Positions 34,638 through 43,165 of a stretch of DNA of 64,000 nucleotides are shown one piece after another; the first letter of the stretch is position 1, and each line of letters starts with the position of its first letter. Below the pieces are notes generated by a model. It was given only the letters and a program-made list of their open reading frames with translations. It was not told the origin of the DNA and did no database searches. The translations under genes were made by a program, and so were the position numbers. This DNA comes from Marinobacter salsuginis. GTDB taxonomy: Bacteria > Pseudomonadota > Gammaproteobacteria > Pseudomonadales > Oleiphilaceae. The DNA lies in the NCBI RefSeq assembly GCF_009617755.1, contig NZ_BGZH01000001.1, forward strand, positions 992,001 to 1,056,000, in the 5' to 3' direction.

Positions 34638-35234
34638 TCCGGCTGGCAAAGTCCCATGCCACACCGGCAACCCGAGATCTTCCGGATCGTCATTCGGTCC
34701 GCCGGTGCGGCTTTTGAACGCCCCCTCTTCAATCGGTATCCGGAATAACGCCGTTGCTTTTCGCTCCTTGTCATTTGGTGACCTGACCTGTTCCCACCGT
34801 CCTGGCTCAATCTGGTTGATAATCGCGCGGAACGCGGCATCAAAGTCAGCATCATCAGTTACCGGAACCGCATGGCCAAACAACACCAGTGATTCATAGT
34901 TGGCACTGTGATTGAACGCCGATTTGGTCATCACCCATTCATTTGTCACGGCGAAGGAAATGCAGAGCAATGCGCCAGATTCCAGACGTCGGGACAACCG
35001 TCCGCCATTCAGCGTATGCACGAAGAGATCATCACCAAGCCGCCAGGCGGTGATCGGAATGATCCGGGGCTCACCTTCTTCAACAAATCCCAGGTGGGCC
35101 GTTTTTAGTCGATCAATCAGTTTGTAGGCTGTTTCCCGATCATAACTGGCTCTCTTGGCTGCCCTCTGCACACTACTGCGCGGACAGGAAGTCAGCGGGG
35201 ACGCACCAATGCGGGCCACATCAGTCGTTGTCAT
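34632..35234 (-). CDS. Pyridoxamine 5'-phosphate oxidase-like flavoprotein (NimA-like)
   Basis: 200 residues from ATG 35234, six bases after AGGAG. A split-barrel flavin-binding fold is suggested by HLGFVEEGEPRIIPITAWRL, then FVHTLNGGRLSRRL and SLVLFGHAVPV, as in PNPOx-like/NimA proteins. The reaction is unknown. It diverges from a MocR regulator gene across 93 bp, a frequent arrangement in which the regulator controls the PNPOx-like gene. Confidence 0.82.
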   Translation of the reverse strand: MTTTDVARIGASPLTSCPRSSVQRAAKRASYDRETAYKLIDRLKTAHLGFVEEGEPRIIPITAWRLGDDLFVHTLNGGRLSRRLESGALLCISFAVTNEWVMTKSAFNHSANYESLVLFGHAVPVTDDADFDAAFRAIINQIEPGRWEQVRSPNDKERKATALFRIPIEEGAFKSRTGGPNDDPEDLGLPVWHGTLPAGL

Positions 35235-35327
35235 CAAAAGCTCCTTTCTGGTCTTGCACTTCAAAAAAACGTACTTCTATTGAAAGGCAGTTCTGATACC
35301 ATCAAAAGATCCAGATTATGAATTTAA

Positions 35328-36776
35328 ATGGGACCAGTTGACGTGATTGACGATCTCCGGCTGGATGGTGAGCATCCACTGCAACACCAGCTGTATCAGC
35401 AACTGGCCGAACGGATACTCGACCAACGATATCCGGCCGGGCGCCAAATGCCGCCCAGCCGTCAGATGGCCCAGGACCTGGGCATCAGCCGCAACACGGT
35501 GAACGCCGTATACGAACAGCTCAAGGCCGAGGGCTTTCTTCAAAGTCGTGCCGGCAAGGGTATCTTTGTCCACGAAGACATCAAATCAGTCGTCAAACCA
35601 TCCGGACCAGGCGTGGACAAAGCTGTCGGGGTTGGCATGGAGCTGCCGCCGCTTCCTGCGCGGCCCTCTGGAAAATCAAAACCCGTGGAAGACGCCAGCT
35701 TGCCGTTCCAGCCGGGCCTGCCGGACCTGGACGCGTTTCCGATTCGGGCCTGGAATCGCATCATGCATCATCAGGAAAGCCGCCGATCACTGCGGGGATA
35801 CGACAGCATCCAGGGCTATCAACCCCTGAGACGCGCCATCGCCGCTTACCTGCGAACCTCCCGCGGTGTTCGTTGCCAAGAGCATCAGGTGATCATAACC
35901 AACGGCGCCCAGCAGGCGCTCTCGCTGTTAGCGGATGTTTTTCTGCAACCAGGTGACAGCATCCTGTGTGAAAACCCCGGATACCGTGGCGCCCGGAACG
36001 CGCTGGGCCGCTTTGGCAATCCACTGATTCCAATCCCTCTCAAAAACCAGGTCCTGGATGTGGAGGCGCTGCCTGGCCTCGAGTCGGCCAGGGCCAGACT
36101 CCTGTTTTGCACACCCACGCACCAATACCCCATGGGCGGCATCCTGGACCTGTCCCAGAGAATGGCACTTGTTCAGTGGGCCCAACGAACCGGCTGCTGG
36201 ATCATCGAGGACGACTACGACAGCGAGTTCCACTTCTACAACAAGCCCTTCGCTGCCATTCAGGGCCTGTTCGAGAACGCGCCCGTGCTCTACATGGGCA
36301 GTTTCAGCAAGACCCTGCTACCCGCGTTGCGCATCGGCTATCTGGTGGTCCCGGAAGCGGTGGTCGAACCCTTGCTCTGGGCAAAGCAGATCAGCGGTGG
36401 CGAGACGCAGCTCCTTACCCAGGCCACCATCGCCGAATTTATTGAGAGTGGTCAGTTCACGCGTCATCTCAGGCGTATGCGCCAGCTCTACCGGGACAAA
36501 TGGCAACTCTTCCAGCATGAGGTGATCGAAAAGCTCGGTGGACTTGCCCAACCAGTGGCGGAAAGCGCGGGAATGCATCTGGTGCTGGAAGGGGAATTTG
36601 ATGATGTGGCCCTCAGCCAATGGTTGAAAACCAGAAGTTTTGGCAGCACGCCGCTCAGCGCACACTTCCTGGGAGAATCCTCCAGAACCGGCCTGGTAAT
36701 GGGATTTGCCAGTGCCAATGAGCGCGAAATCAAAGAATGCGTCAACACCCTACGATCGGGGCTCGCCAAGCCATGA
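35328..36776 (+). CDS. MocR-type transcriptional regulator (GntR-HTH plus aminotransferase domain)
   Basis: 482 residues. An N-terminal GntR winged helix (HQLYQQLAERILDQRYPAG, then PSRQMAQDLGISRNTVNAVY) is joined through a linker rich in proline to a fold-type-I aminotransferase domain (SLRGYDSIQGYQPLRRAIAA). The PLP lysine is K328 in SFSKTLLPALRIGY. Such regulators sense PLP-amino compounds. The start at 35328 is a weak ATG region; the flavin-oxidase-like gene diverges. A methyltransferase gene overlaps its stop (ATGA), so the two are translationally coupled. Confidence 0.93.
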   Translation: MGPVDVIDDLRLDGEHPLQHQLYQQLAERILDQRYPAGRQMPPSRQMAQDLGISRNTVNAVYEQLKAEGFLQSRAGKGIFVHEDIKSVVKPSGPGVDKAVGVGMELPPLPARPSGKSKPVEDASLPFQPGLPDLDAFPIRAWNRIMHHQESRRSLRGYDSIQGYQPLRRAIAAYLRTSRGVRCQEHQVIITNGAQQALSLLADVFLQPGDSILCENPGYRGARNALGRFGNPLIPIPLKNQVLDVEALPGLESARARLLFCTPTHQYPMGGILDLSQRMALVQWAQRTGCWIIEDDYDSEFHFYNKPFAAIQGLFENAPVLYMGSFSKTLLPALRIGYLVVPEAVVEPLLWAKQISGGETQLLTQATIAEFIESGQFTRHLRRMRQLYRDKWQLFQHEVIEKLGGLAQPVAESAGMHLVLEGEFDDVALSQWLKTRSFGSTPLSAHFLGESSRTGLVMGFASANEREIKECVNTLRSGLAKP

Positions 36777-37501
36777 CATCGAAGTACGAAAAACAGATTC
36801 TCGCCGCCTGGCACTCAAATGCCCGGCCCTGGATCAAGGCAGTGGAAGAGGCAGGCATACGTGCACCCGGCATGCTCTCGAGTAGCACTGTTCTTAGTGT
36901 CATTGAAGATTACTGCCCTGCGGGCGGCTCAATTCTCGACGCAGGATGTGGCGAGGGCTGGCTGATCAGAGAGCTGACCCGCCTCGGTTACCGTGGCACC
37001 GGAACAGACGCCGTACCAGAATTGATCGAATACGCCCGGCAACAGGGAAGTGAAACGTTCAGGTTAGTCGCCTATGAACAACTACAAACAGCGGATTTAG
37101 GCAGGTTCGATCTTGTCGTCAGCAACTTTGCCTTGCTGGGAGATTCCTCAACCAGCGCGTTCCTCAAGGCCTTGCCTGACCTCCTCAATCCAAATGGCGT
37201 GTGTGTTATCCAGACGCTCCATCCGGTCGCTTTTTTCCGGGAAGGCGAATACATCACTGGCTGGAAGCCCGGCACCTGGGCTGGCCTACCCGGCGATTTC
37301 GGCGATCCGGCTCCCTGGTATTTCCGAACACTCTCTGATTGGCTAAACCTGTTCACAAAAACCGGATTGACGGTGCGAGAGACCAGGGAACCCTCAACGG
37401 AGGGCCAGGCGCCGCAGTCGATTATTTTTGTGGTTCAAAATACTCGGAAAGCTCAGCCGCGAGAAAATCAAAGACCGTCCGAACCCGCAGGTTCATCCTG
37501 A
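36773..37501 (+). CDS. Class I SAM-dependent methyltransferase
   Basis: 242 residues from the ATG at 36773 that overlaps the MocR stop (ATGA). Motif I is SILDAGCGEGWLIREL, the acidic motif GTGTDAVPELIEYA, and motif IV region FDLVVSNFALLGDS. The substrate is not evident. The C-terminal tail (KAQPRENQRPSEPAGSS) is charged and overlaps 80 bp of the convergent LysR gene, which may mean the true protein ends sooner in related strains. Confidence 0.85.
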   Translation: MTSKYEKQILAAWHSNARPWIKAVEEAGIRAPGMLSSSTVLSVIEDYCPAGGSILDAGCGEGWLIRELTRLGYRGTGTDAVPELIEYARQQGSETFRLVAYEQLQTADLGRFDLVVSNFALLGDSSTSAFLKALPDLLNPNGVCVIQTLHPVAFFREGEYITGWKPGTWAGLPGDFGDPAPWYFRTLSDWLNLFTKTGLTVRETREPSTEGQAPQSIIFVVQNTRKAQPRENQRPSEPAGSS

Positions 37502-38324
37502 GTTCCCGATGGGAGACAAGCCAGACATCGCCGCCGAACACCTTATCCTCCAAGACCCTCTCAACTTGAGGCTCTGCATCACCCAACTCAACGGGCATCA
37601 TGCCAATACCGATACCCGCGCGAGTCAATTGCCAATGAACCAGATGGCTGTCCGTCCTGGCAACAAATTGCTCCTCCTGCAGCTTGAAGCCACGTTGCGC
37701 CAAGGCTTCCATATATCTCTCATTGTTTGAGAGAAAGCCGATGAATGGGGCCTTACAACGATCCTCGGTCATCGGCGATGGCAGATCAGCCAGGATTTTC
37801 GGTGTGGCGAAAAGAGTCGCAGAGAATTCACCCACCTTTCGGGCGATAAGATCAGGTTCGGTAGGCCGAAAATTGCGTATGGCAATGTCTGCTGCTCGGC
37901 GGCGAAGATCGCTGGCTTCGTTGGAGGCAACAAGGTTGACGCGAATTCCGGGATACTGGTTCCGAAGCTTGTGCAGAATGGAGGGCAGAACGTAAGCGGC
38001 CGTGATTTCTGACGCCGAAATGGCGATCTCGCCTTCAATGGACGTTGCCTGACCGGTTGCGGCAAGTGATAGGCTGCTGGCAGCCTCTCCCATCGCTCGA
38101 ACGTAGGCAAGCAGATCCAGGCCATTCCGAGTCAGTTCCAGCCCTCGACCACCCCGCTCGAAAAGCGCTGTAGAAAGCTCTTCTTCCAGTGCCGCAACCT
38201 GTCTTCCCAGGGTTGGTTGCGAAACGCCCAACGCCTTTGCGGCAGCCGAGAGAGATCCCTCCTCCGCAGTCACCAGGAATGCGCGTGCTCGGTTCCAGTC
38301 AAATTTAACGGTTCGCCAATCCAT
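37422..38324 (-). CDS. LysR-family transcriptional regulator
   Basis: 300 residues, N-terminal HTH (AFLVTAEEGSLSAAAKALGV, then TLGRQVAALEEELSTALFER) and substrate-binding domain (EGEIAISASEITAAYVLPSI, RRRAADIAIRNFRP). The layout is of the GcvA/VirR-like group. It diverges from a methyltransferase gene 105 bp away, its probable target. Its 3' end overlaps the other methyltransferase gene by 80 bp on the opposite strand. Confidence 0.9.
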   Translation of the reverse strand: MDWRTVKFDWNRARAFLVTAEEGSLSAAAKALGVSQPTLGRQVAALEEELSTALFERGGRGLELTRNGLDLLAYVRAMGEAASSLSLAATGQATSIEGEIAISASEITAAYVLPSILHKLRNQYPGIRVNLVASNEASDLRRRAADIAIRNFRPTEPDLIARKVGEFSATLFATPKILADLPSPMTEDRCKAPFIGFLSNNERYMEALAQRGFKLQEEQFVARTDSHLVHWQLTRAGIGIGMMPVELGDAEPQVERVLEDKVFGGDVWLVSHRELRMNLRVRTVFDFLAAELSEYFEPQK

Positions 38325-38428
38325 TCAGAAATGCATACCTGAATTAATTTTTTGTCGATATTACCAACAAAAGTGAAGATATAGAATCCGTTCCAGGTAT
38401 TGAATCAACTGCCCTGAGAGCCGAAACC

Positions 38429-39055
38429 ATGAATTCTTCCATCAGTTTCTGGAACCGCAGCGCTGCACGCTACGCCCAACGGCCAATCGCGGACCAGAAT
38501 GCCTATCTGCGAAAAATCGCCCTCACCCAGAAATATCTCAATCCGGAAATGGATGTTCTGGAGTTCGGCTGCGGTACCGGATCGACGGCACTTATTCATG
38601 CTCCCAGGGTGCGCAGCTACCTGGCAACCGATGCCTCGCCCCGGATGATAGACATCGCCCGAAAGCGGAAGACAGAAAAATCCGCTGACAACCTCCGCTT
38701 TGTGGTTGCCACACTTGACGACATGCAACATCGGCAACAGGCGTTCGACGTAATTCTGGGGTTGAACATTCTGCACCTGCTCCGAGATCCCGAGCGTGCG
38801 ATACAACAGGTTTCAAGCATGCTGAAACCTGGCGGAGTATTCATTAGCAACACCGCCTGCCTTCAGGATACCTGCCCCTATTTGAAACCAGTCGCTGCCC
38901 TGGCTCGAGTTCTGCGACTCGCGCCCTATGTTAATTTCTTGTCCCGTGCTCAGCTGGAGCGGCATCTGGAGCATGCCGGATTCCAGATTGATTACCGCTG
39001 GGTGCCTGAAACCTCGAAAGACGTTTACTTCCTGATTGCCAGAAAACCAGAATAG
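38429..39055 (+). CDS. Class I SAM-dependent methyltransferase
   Basis: 208 residues. Motif I DVLEFGCGTGSTALIH, then TDASPRMIDIARKRK and FDVILGLNILHLLRD (motif IV) are clear; the C-terminal part has AGFQIDYRWVPETSKDVYFL. Similar to UbiE/Coq5-like methyltransferases of unknown substrate. The gene is divergent from a LysR regulator, which probably controls it. Confidence 0.88.
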   Translation: MNSSISFWNRSAARYAQRPIADQNAYLRKIALTQKYLNPEMDVLEFGCGTGSTALIHAPRVRSYLATDASPRMIDIARKRKTEKSADNLRFVVATLDDMQHRQQAFDVILGLNILHLLRDPERAIQQVSSMLKPGGVFISNTACLQDTCPYLKPVAALARVLRLAPYVNFLSRAQLERHLEHAGFQIDYRWVPETSKDVYFLIARKPE

Positions 39056-39171
39056 GACGGGGTTTATCCGCAGCAGAGTAATAAGAACGGTTGGAAAAAC
39101 CGGAATCGGATGGCAAGCTTCCCTGACCCACGGCACGCTGTATTTCAGCGCCAATCAAAAAGGAGTACAGA

Positions 39172-39375
39172 ATGGGAAGTTCAAAGCTGGTCGGTATCGT
39201 TTTACTGGTTGTTGGCATCGGATTGCTTTATTTCGGCTATCAATCAACCCAGTCCCTCGGAAACCAGCTAACCGAGACGGTCACAGGCCGATTTACCGAC
39301 GACACCATGTGGTACCTGATCGGCGGGGCGGCCGCTGCTGCAGCCGGCGCTTTCCTGACATTCTTCAAGAAATAG
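39172..39375 (+). CDS. DUF3185 family small membrane protein
   Basis: 67 residues. Two hydrophobic helices (LVGIVLLVVGIGLLYFGY near residues 6-23, and WYLIGGAAAAAAGAFLTFF near 47-65) flank a short polar loop with QSLGNQLTETVTGRFTD. This matches the layout of DUF3185, a small inner-membrane family of unknown role. It starts six bases after GGAGTACAG. Confidence 0.85.
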   Translation: MGSSKLVGIVLLVVGIGLLYFGYQSTQSLGNQLTETVTGRFTDDTMWYLIGGAAAAAAGAFLTFFKK

Positions 39376-39388
39376 CCCAGCCTGTTTT

Positions 39389-39781
39389 TCACCGCTCGGG
39401 CCTGACCACAAACCAGCTGGCCAGGACGAGCGCTCCGAACACCGTGTAAGCCACGATAAACACCCAATCCGGAGCGCTGTAGTAGAGGATTGACTGCAGC
39501 CAGTGCTGGATAAATGAGTCTTCATAGCCCGCCTCCCCGGCCTTGGCCCGGAGCGCCATTTCCCAGCTTGTGAGCGGGCATAACACGCCCAGCCAGGATT
39601 GAAGAACCACAACGGCAATAACCGCCAGGTGGCTCAGGCGAAACCAGAAATTGCGGACCCACCGCCACTGAAGGAAATGACCAGTGAAAGTTGCCACCAG
39701 CCCGAGGATCACGAAGGCCACCAGCATCGTGTGCAGGATCAGGAGCGCATCAGCAAAGACCAGGAACCAGGAGGTATCCAT
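39389..39781 (-). CDS. DUF2784 family membrane protein
   Basis: 130 residues. Four hydrophobic stretches (FADALLILHTMLVAFVIL, the FRLSHLAVIAVVVLQSWLGV region, then a C-terminal VFIVAYTVFGALVLASWFVV). The central WRWVRNFWFRLSHL, then GVLCPLTSWE motifs are typical of DUF2784, a small integral membrane family of unknown function. It is convergent with the DUF3185 gene, 13 bp apart. Confidence 0.85.
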   Translation of the reverse strand: MDTSWFLVFADALLILHTMLVAFVILGLVATFTGHFLQWRWVRNFWFRLSHLAVIAVVVLQSWLGVLCPLTSWEMALRAKAGEAGYEDSFIQHWLQSILYYSAPDWVFIVAYTVFGALVLASWFVVRPER

Positions 39782-39797
39782 CGCTCATCTCCGACCG

Positions 39798-40892
39798 CTA
39801 ACCCATCACGTAGCGGGCTCTGCCCTGTTTTTTAGCGCAATACAAGGCTTCGTCGGCTTTTCTGATCATGTCGTCGATTGAATCGAATTCGCTGGCCAGG
39901 CCCTGACAGATCCCTATGGAACAGCTGAGTATCTTGCTATTGGGGCTGTCCTCATTTGGCACCGCCCGTTCCTGCCATTGACGGAGTATTTCCGTCGCAA
40001 GTCGTTCGAAACGGTCAGCATGGTCGCCTTCGATCACCGCCATGAATTCTTCGCCGCCGTAGCGCCCGAGGATATCCGTCTGCCGCTTTAATACCTGTCT
40101 CATGATGTCGGCCTGGATGCGGATGGCTCGGTCGCCCTCTTGGTGGCCATAGCGATCGTTGAACTGCTTGAAATGATCCAGATCCATCATGAACACGGCG
40201 AGTCGATGATTGGCTCGCCGCTTCAATGCAAACAGGCGTTCGGATTCGCTCATCAGAGCACGCCGGTTGAATAACTCCGTGAGACCATCCACGGTGCTCA
40301 GGCCAACCAACTGCTCGTTGGCACCCTCGAGCTGACCCAGCAATCGATCAATCCTGTGCCTGCCAATAACACCGACAAACAATGAGCCAACCACGAACCC
40401 CGCATTCATCCAGGTTCGATCACCATAAACGGAATCAAGGAGCATCAAACCGACAAAGCCGACTGAACTTATCAGCATCGCGGTCAGCGCGTAATAGAAT
40501 TTCATTCCGAAAACAAAGAAACCGAAAAAGGCATACAGCAGCGTGCCTTCATAAGGAAAACTGAATGATGCCTGCTCCCAGGCAACGTGGATCAGGTAGT
40601 AATTGGCATAGGTGAGGCTCAGAACAGTCGCCAAAAACGCGGTCTGGGCAAAGCGAAGAAACTGCGGAACGAAGGTGAAAGCCAGCAGGCCTGCAAGGAT
40701 CGGAAGCTGGATGAGAGCCCTGTTGGTAATGTAGGCGCCAGACAATTCTGGAGGAACCAGTTGAAGGTCACCAATCATGAACAGGGAGATCAGAATCCCG
40801 CCAACCACGATTGAGAGTCGCAGCATAAGCAGATCTCGGGAGGACACGGTATTCAGTTCAACCGAAGGAGTCGGCATAAAAGTAAAATCCAC
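39798..40892 (-). CDS. Membrane-anchored GGDEF diguanylate cyclase
   Basis: 364 residues. The first 190 residues contain five to six hydrophobic helices (SIVVGGILISLFMIG, ALIQLPILAGLLAFTF, FFGFFVFGMKFYYALTAML), then the GGDEF domain (STVDGLTELFNRRALM, YGGEEFMAVIEGDHADRF). An I-site RQTD lies five residues before GGEEF, so product inhibition is likely. The sensor part is not a recognised MASE domain. It is one of three active-looking diguanylate cyclases in the window. Confidence 0.9.
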   Translation of the reverse strand: MDFTFMPTPSVELNTVSSRDLLMLRLSIVVGGILISLFMIGDLQLVPPELSGAYITNRALIQLPILAGLLAFTFVPQFLRFAQTAFLATVLSLTYANYYLIHVAWEQASFSFPYEGTLLYAFFGFFVFGMKFYYALTAMLISSVGFVGLMLLDSVYGDRTWMNAGFVVGSLFVGVIGRHRIDRLLGQLEGANEQLVGLSTVDGLTELFNRRALMSESERLFALKRRANHRLAVFMMDLDHFKQFNDRYGHQEGDRAIRIQADIMRQVLKRQTDILGRYGGEEFMAVIEGDHADRFERLATEILRQWQERAVPNEDSPNSKILSCSIGICQGLASEFDSIDDMIRKADEALYCAKKQGRARYVMG

Positions 40893-41228
40893 AACGCACT
40901 TGATTCCCTGTACATGCCGAGTCTAAACAAATTCTCGCCCTGACCACCAGTAAATAGAAGGTTCAAAAGACGTACCACTGTTAGGTTTTTAGCGCAGGCC
41001 TCACTCAACCATCAGCATTTTCACCATTCGACGCACCAAAGGAGCAACTTAGCCACCAAATCGCACCATGTTGAAGCAAAGGGATTCCTGGCAACGGCTC
41101 TTCAACAGAGCTATTGTGCAGCATGCACAATGACTGATCGAACAGGCCACAAGATTCGCCCCGAAAACCCCCTATGGCACAAACGTTGCCAACTCTCCTT
41201 GTGTTAACTACGACTCGGAGAGATCGCC
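40893..41228. promoter_or_regulatory. Regulatory region upstream of the cytosine operon
   Basis: 336 bp with no gene I can support. The main signal is a perfect palindrome at 41113-41131. The rest is average in composition; a GTTAACTACG segment at 41201-41210 precedes the ribosome-binding site CGGAGAGAT of codB. Confidence 0.55.
41113..41131. promoter_or_regulatory. Perfect palindrome upstream of codB, likely operator
   Basis: ATTGTGCA, then GCA, then TGCACAAT: eight-base arms around three bases, 98 bp before the codB start. Dyads of this kind are bound by dimeric regulators; the PucR-like protein encoded inside the operon is the obvious candidate, which is an inference. Confidence 0.6.
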
Positions 41229-42512
41229 ATGACCACTGAACCAACACCTAAAGAACAGGATTACCCCTTAAGCCCCGTCCCCATGGATCAGCGTAAAAGC
41301 GTCTGGTCCATGGGGCTGGTCCTCCTTGGCTTTACTTTCTTTACCGCCACCATGTGGGCCGGTGGCAGCGTTGGTGTTGCCTTCGACTTTTCCACCATGC
41401 TCATGGTGCTGGCGGTCGGCAATCTGCTGCTTGGCCTCTACGCAGCAGGGCTCGGCTATATCGCCGCGAAAACAGGCCTGAACACTGCATTGATGAGCCG
41501 GTTCACCTTCGGCGAGCTGGGCAGCAAACTTTCCGACTTTATTCTGGGCTTCACCCAGATTGGCTGGTACGCCTGGGGCACCGCCACCATGGCCATTCTG
41601 CTGGTTAAACTCACGGGGATGCCGGAGGGAATGACAACGCCGCTGATGGTACTGTTCGGTTTCGCCTTCTGTGTTACCGCGTTTATCGGTTATCAGGGCC
41701 TCGAGTGGCTGTCCCGAGTTGCCGTACCTGCCATGATCATTCTGGTGGCCGTCAGCATGTCTATCGCCACGTCTGATGCCGGCGGCCTTTCCGGGCTGCT
41801 GGCCATTACCCCGACCAATGAAATGACCATTGCTGCGGCAATCACGCTGGTGTTCGGCACCTTTGTCAGCGGCGGCACCCAGGCCACCAACTGGACCCGC
41901 TTTGCGAAATCCGGCAAAACCGCGGTGATCGCCACATTGCTTGCTTTCTTCCTCGGTAACGGACTGATGACACTGATCGGCGCCTTTGGTGCCCTCGTCT
42001 ATCAGCAGGCCGACATCGTCGACATCATGGTCGCCCAGGGTCTGGCCACACTCGGTATCCTGATGCTGTTCCTGAATCTCTGGACCACCCAGGACAACAC
42101 GGTTTACAACTTTGCGGTGGCAGGCTGCAACCTGATCCGCACCCGCCGCCGCAAGTCAGTGACCATTGCTGGTGCCGCGATCGGAACCGTACTGGCGGTG
42201 CTGGGTATGTACGAATGGCTGATCCCGTTCCTTGTTCTGCTTGGTACCTTTATCCCGCCGATCGGTGGCGTCATCATGGCCAGCTACTTTGTCGGCTATA
42301 AACGCCAGTATCCCGATCTGACCACGGTCACATTGCCAGCTTTCAACGTCCCGGGACTCGCGGCCTACGCCATCGGCTCAGCAGCCGCCTATACTTCCCC
42401 CTGGATTGCACCCATTGTGGGTGTCCTGGTCGCGGCCTTGAGCTACAGCCTCATTCTGGTGGTCAGCGAAGCTGTCCGTGAGCGCAAAGCACAGGTAATG
42501 GGAGCAATCTGA
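41229..42512 (+). CDS. codB: Cytosine permease
   Basis: 427-residue member of the NCS1 family that imports cytosine (or a related base) with a cation. About twelve hydrophobic segments. Characteristic pieces: AGGSVGVAFDFSTMLMVLAV, ISRFTFGELGSKLSDFILG-like MSRFTFGELGSKLSDF, FTQIGWYAWGTATMAI and FGTFVSGGTQATNWTRFAK. It starts a three-gene operon with the PucR-like regulator and the deaminase; the operon partner makes the cytosine assignment sound. ATG at 41229, nine bases after CGGAGAG. Confidence 0.93.
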   Translation: MTTEPTPKEQDYPLSPVPMDQRKSVWSMGLVLLGFTFFTATMWAGGSVGVAFDFSTMLMVLAVGNLLLGLYAAGLGYIAAKTGLNTALMSRFTFGELGSKLSDFILGFTQIGWYAWGTATMAILLVKLTGMPEGMTTPLMVLFGFAFCVTAFIGYQGLEWLSRVAVPAMIILVAVSMSIATSDAGGLSGLLAITPTNEMTIAAAITLVFGTFVSGGTQATNWTRFAKSGKTAVIATLLAFFLGNGLMTLIGAFGALVYQQADIVDIMVAQGLATLGILMLFLNLWTTQDNTVYNFAVAGCNLIRTRRRKSVTIAGAAIGTVLAVLGMYEWLIPFLVLLGTFIPPIGGVIMASYFVGYKRQYPDLTTVTLPAFNVPGLAAYAIGSAAAYTSPWIAPIVGVLVAALSYSLILVVSEAVRERKAQVMGAI

Positions 42513-43136
42513 GTGACACTGCGATGCCGGGAGGTGCCACTTCTGCCCGGCCTGGACGCCATTCGGCTCCGGGGCGGGGAGTCCGCCGGGGATAACCCGG
42601 TACGCTGGCCCTATGTGGCGGAGAACCGCTCGTTCAAGAACTGGGTCAAAGGTGGCGAGCTGGTGTTCGTTACCGGCATCAGCCGGCATCGCAGCCCCCA
42701 GAATCTGGCGGAATGCCTGTATGAAGGTAAAGAATGCAATGTCTCCGGACTCGTCGTCCTGACCGGAGACGCCTATATTGGCCAACTGCCCAACACGCTC
42801 TGTCGGCTGGCCGACGAGCTCGCGATACCTCTGTTCGAACAGCCCTATTCGCTGCCCATGGTGGAAGTCACGGAGGCCATCGGCAGGGCCATCGTTTGGT
42901 CCGAACACGCATCGATTGAGCAGGTGGACCAGCCCATTCTGGCCGATTCTACCGAATTGCTCGACGCCTGGATCGCCTGCCGTGGAAACCAGAGCGCCAT
43001 GGCAGAAGCATTGGATTGTCACAGAAACACGATACGCAACCGAATGAACCAACTCAGTGAATCGTTACCAGGTCCGGGCAACACCACTGAAAAATTCAGA
43101 ACACTCTTGAAGGCCCACCTGCTATTGAAACCATAA
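42513..43136 (+). CDS. Short PucR-like regulator of the cytosine operon (GTG start)
   Basis: 207 residues, starting at GTG right after the codB stop. The N-terminal domain (residues 1-130) fits the PucR N-terminal domain (GGELVFVTGISRHRSPQNL, then GLVVLTGDAYIGQLPNTLCR). The C-terminal 50 residues are an HTH of the PucR/CdaR type (WIACRGNQSAMAEALDCHRN, then TIRNRMNQLSESL). The central CdaR GGDEF-like domain that usual PucR proteins (450-550 residues) carry is missing. It is likely the sensor and regulator of codB/codA; DNA site candidates are the palindrome upstream. Confidence 0.82.
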   Translation: MTLRCREVPLLPGLDAIRLRGGESAGDNPVRWPYVAENRSFKNWVKGGELVFVTGISRHRSPQNLAECLYEGKECNVSGLVVLTGDAYIGQLPNTLCRLADELAIPLFEQPYSLPMVEVTEAIGRAIVWSEHASIEQVDQPILADSTELLDAWIACRGNQSAMAEALDCHRNTIRNRMNQLSESLPGPGNTTEKFRTLLKAHLLLKP

Positions 43137-43165
43137 GGGTTGGTGAGCGACTTACCGGAGACAAT

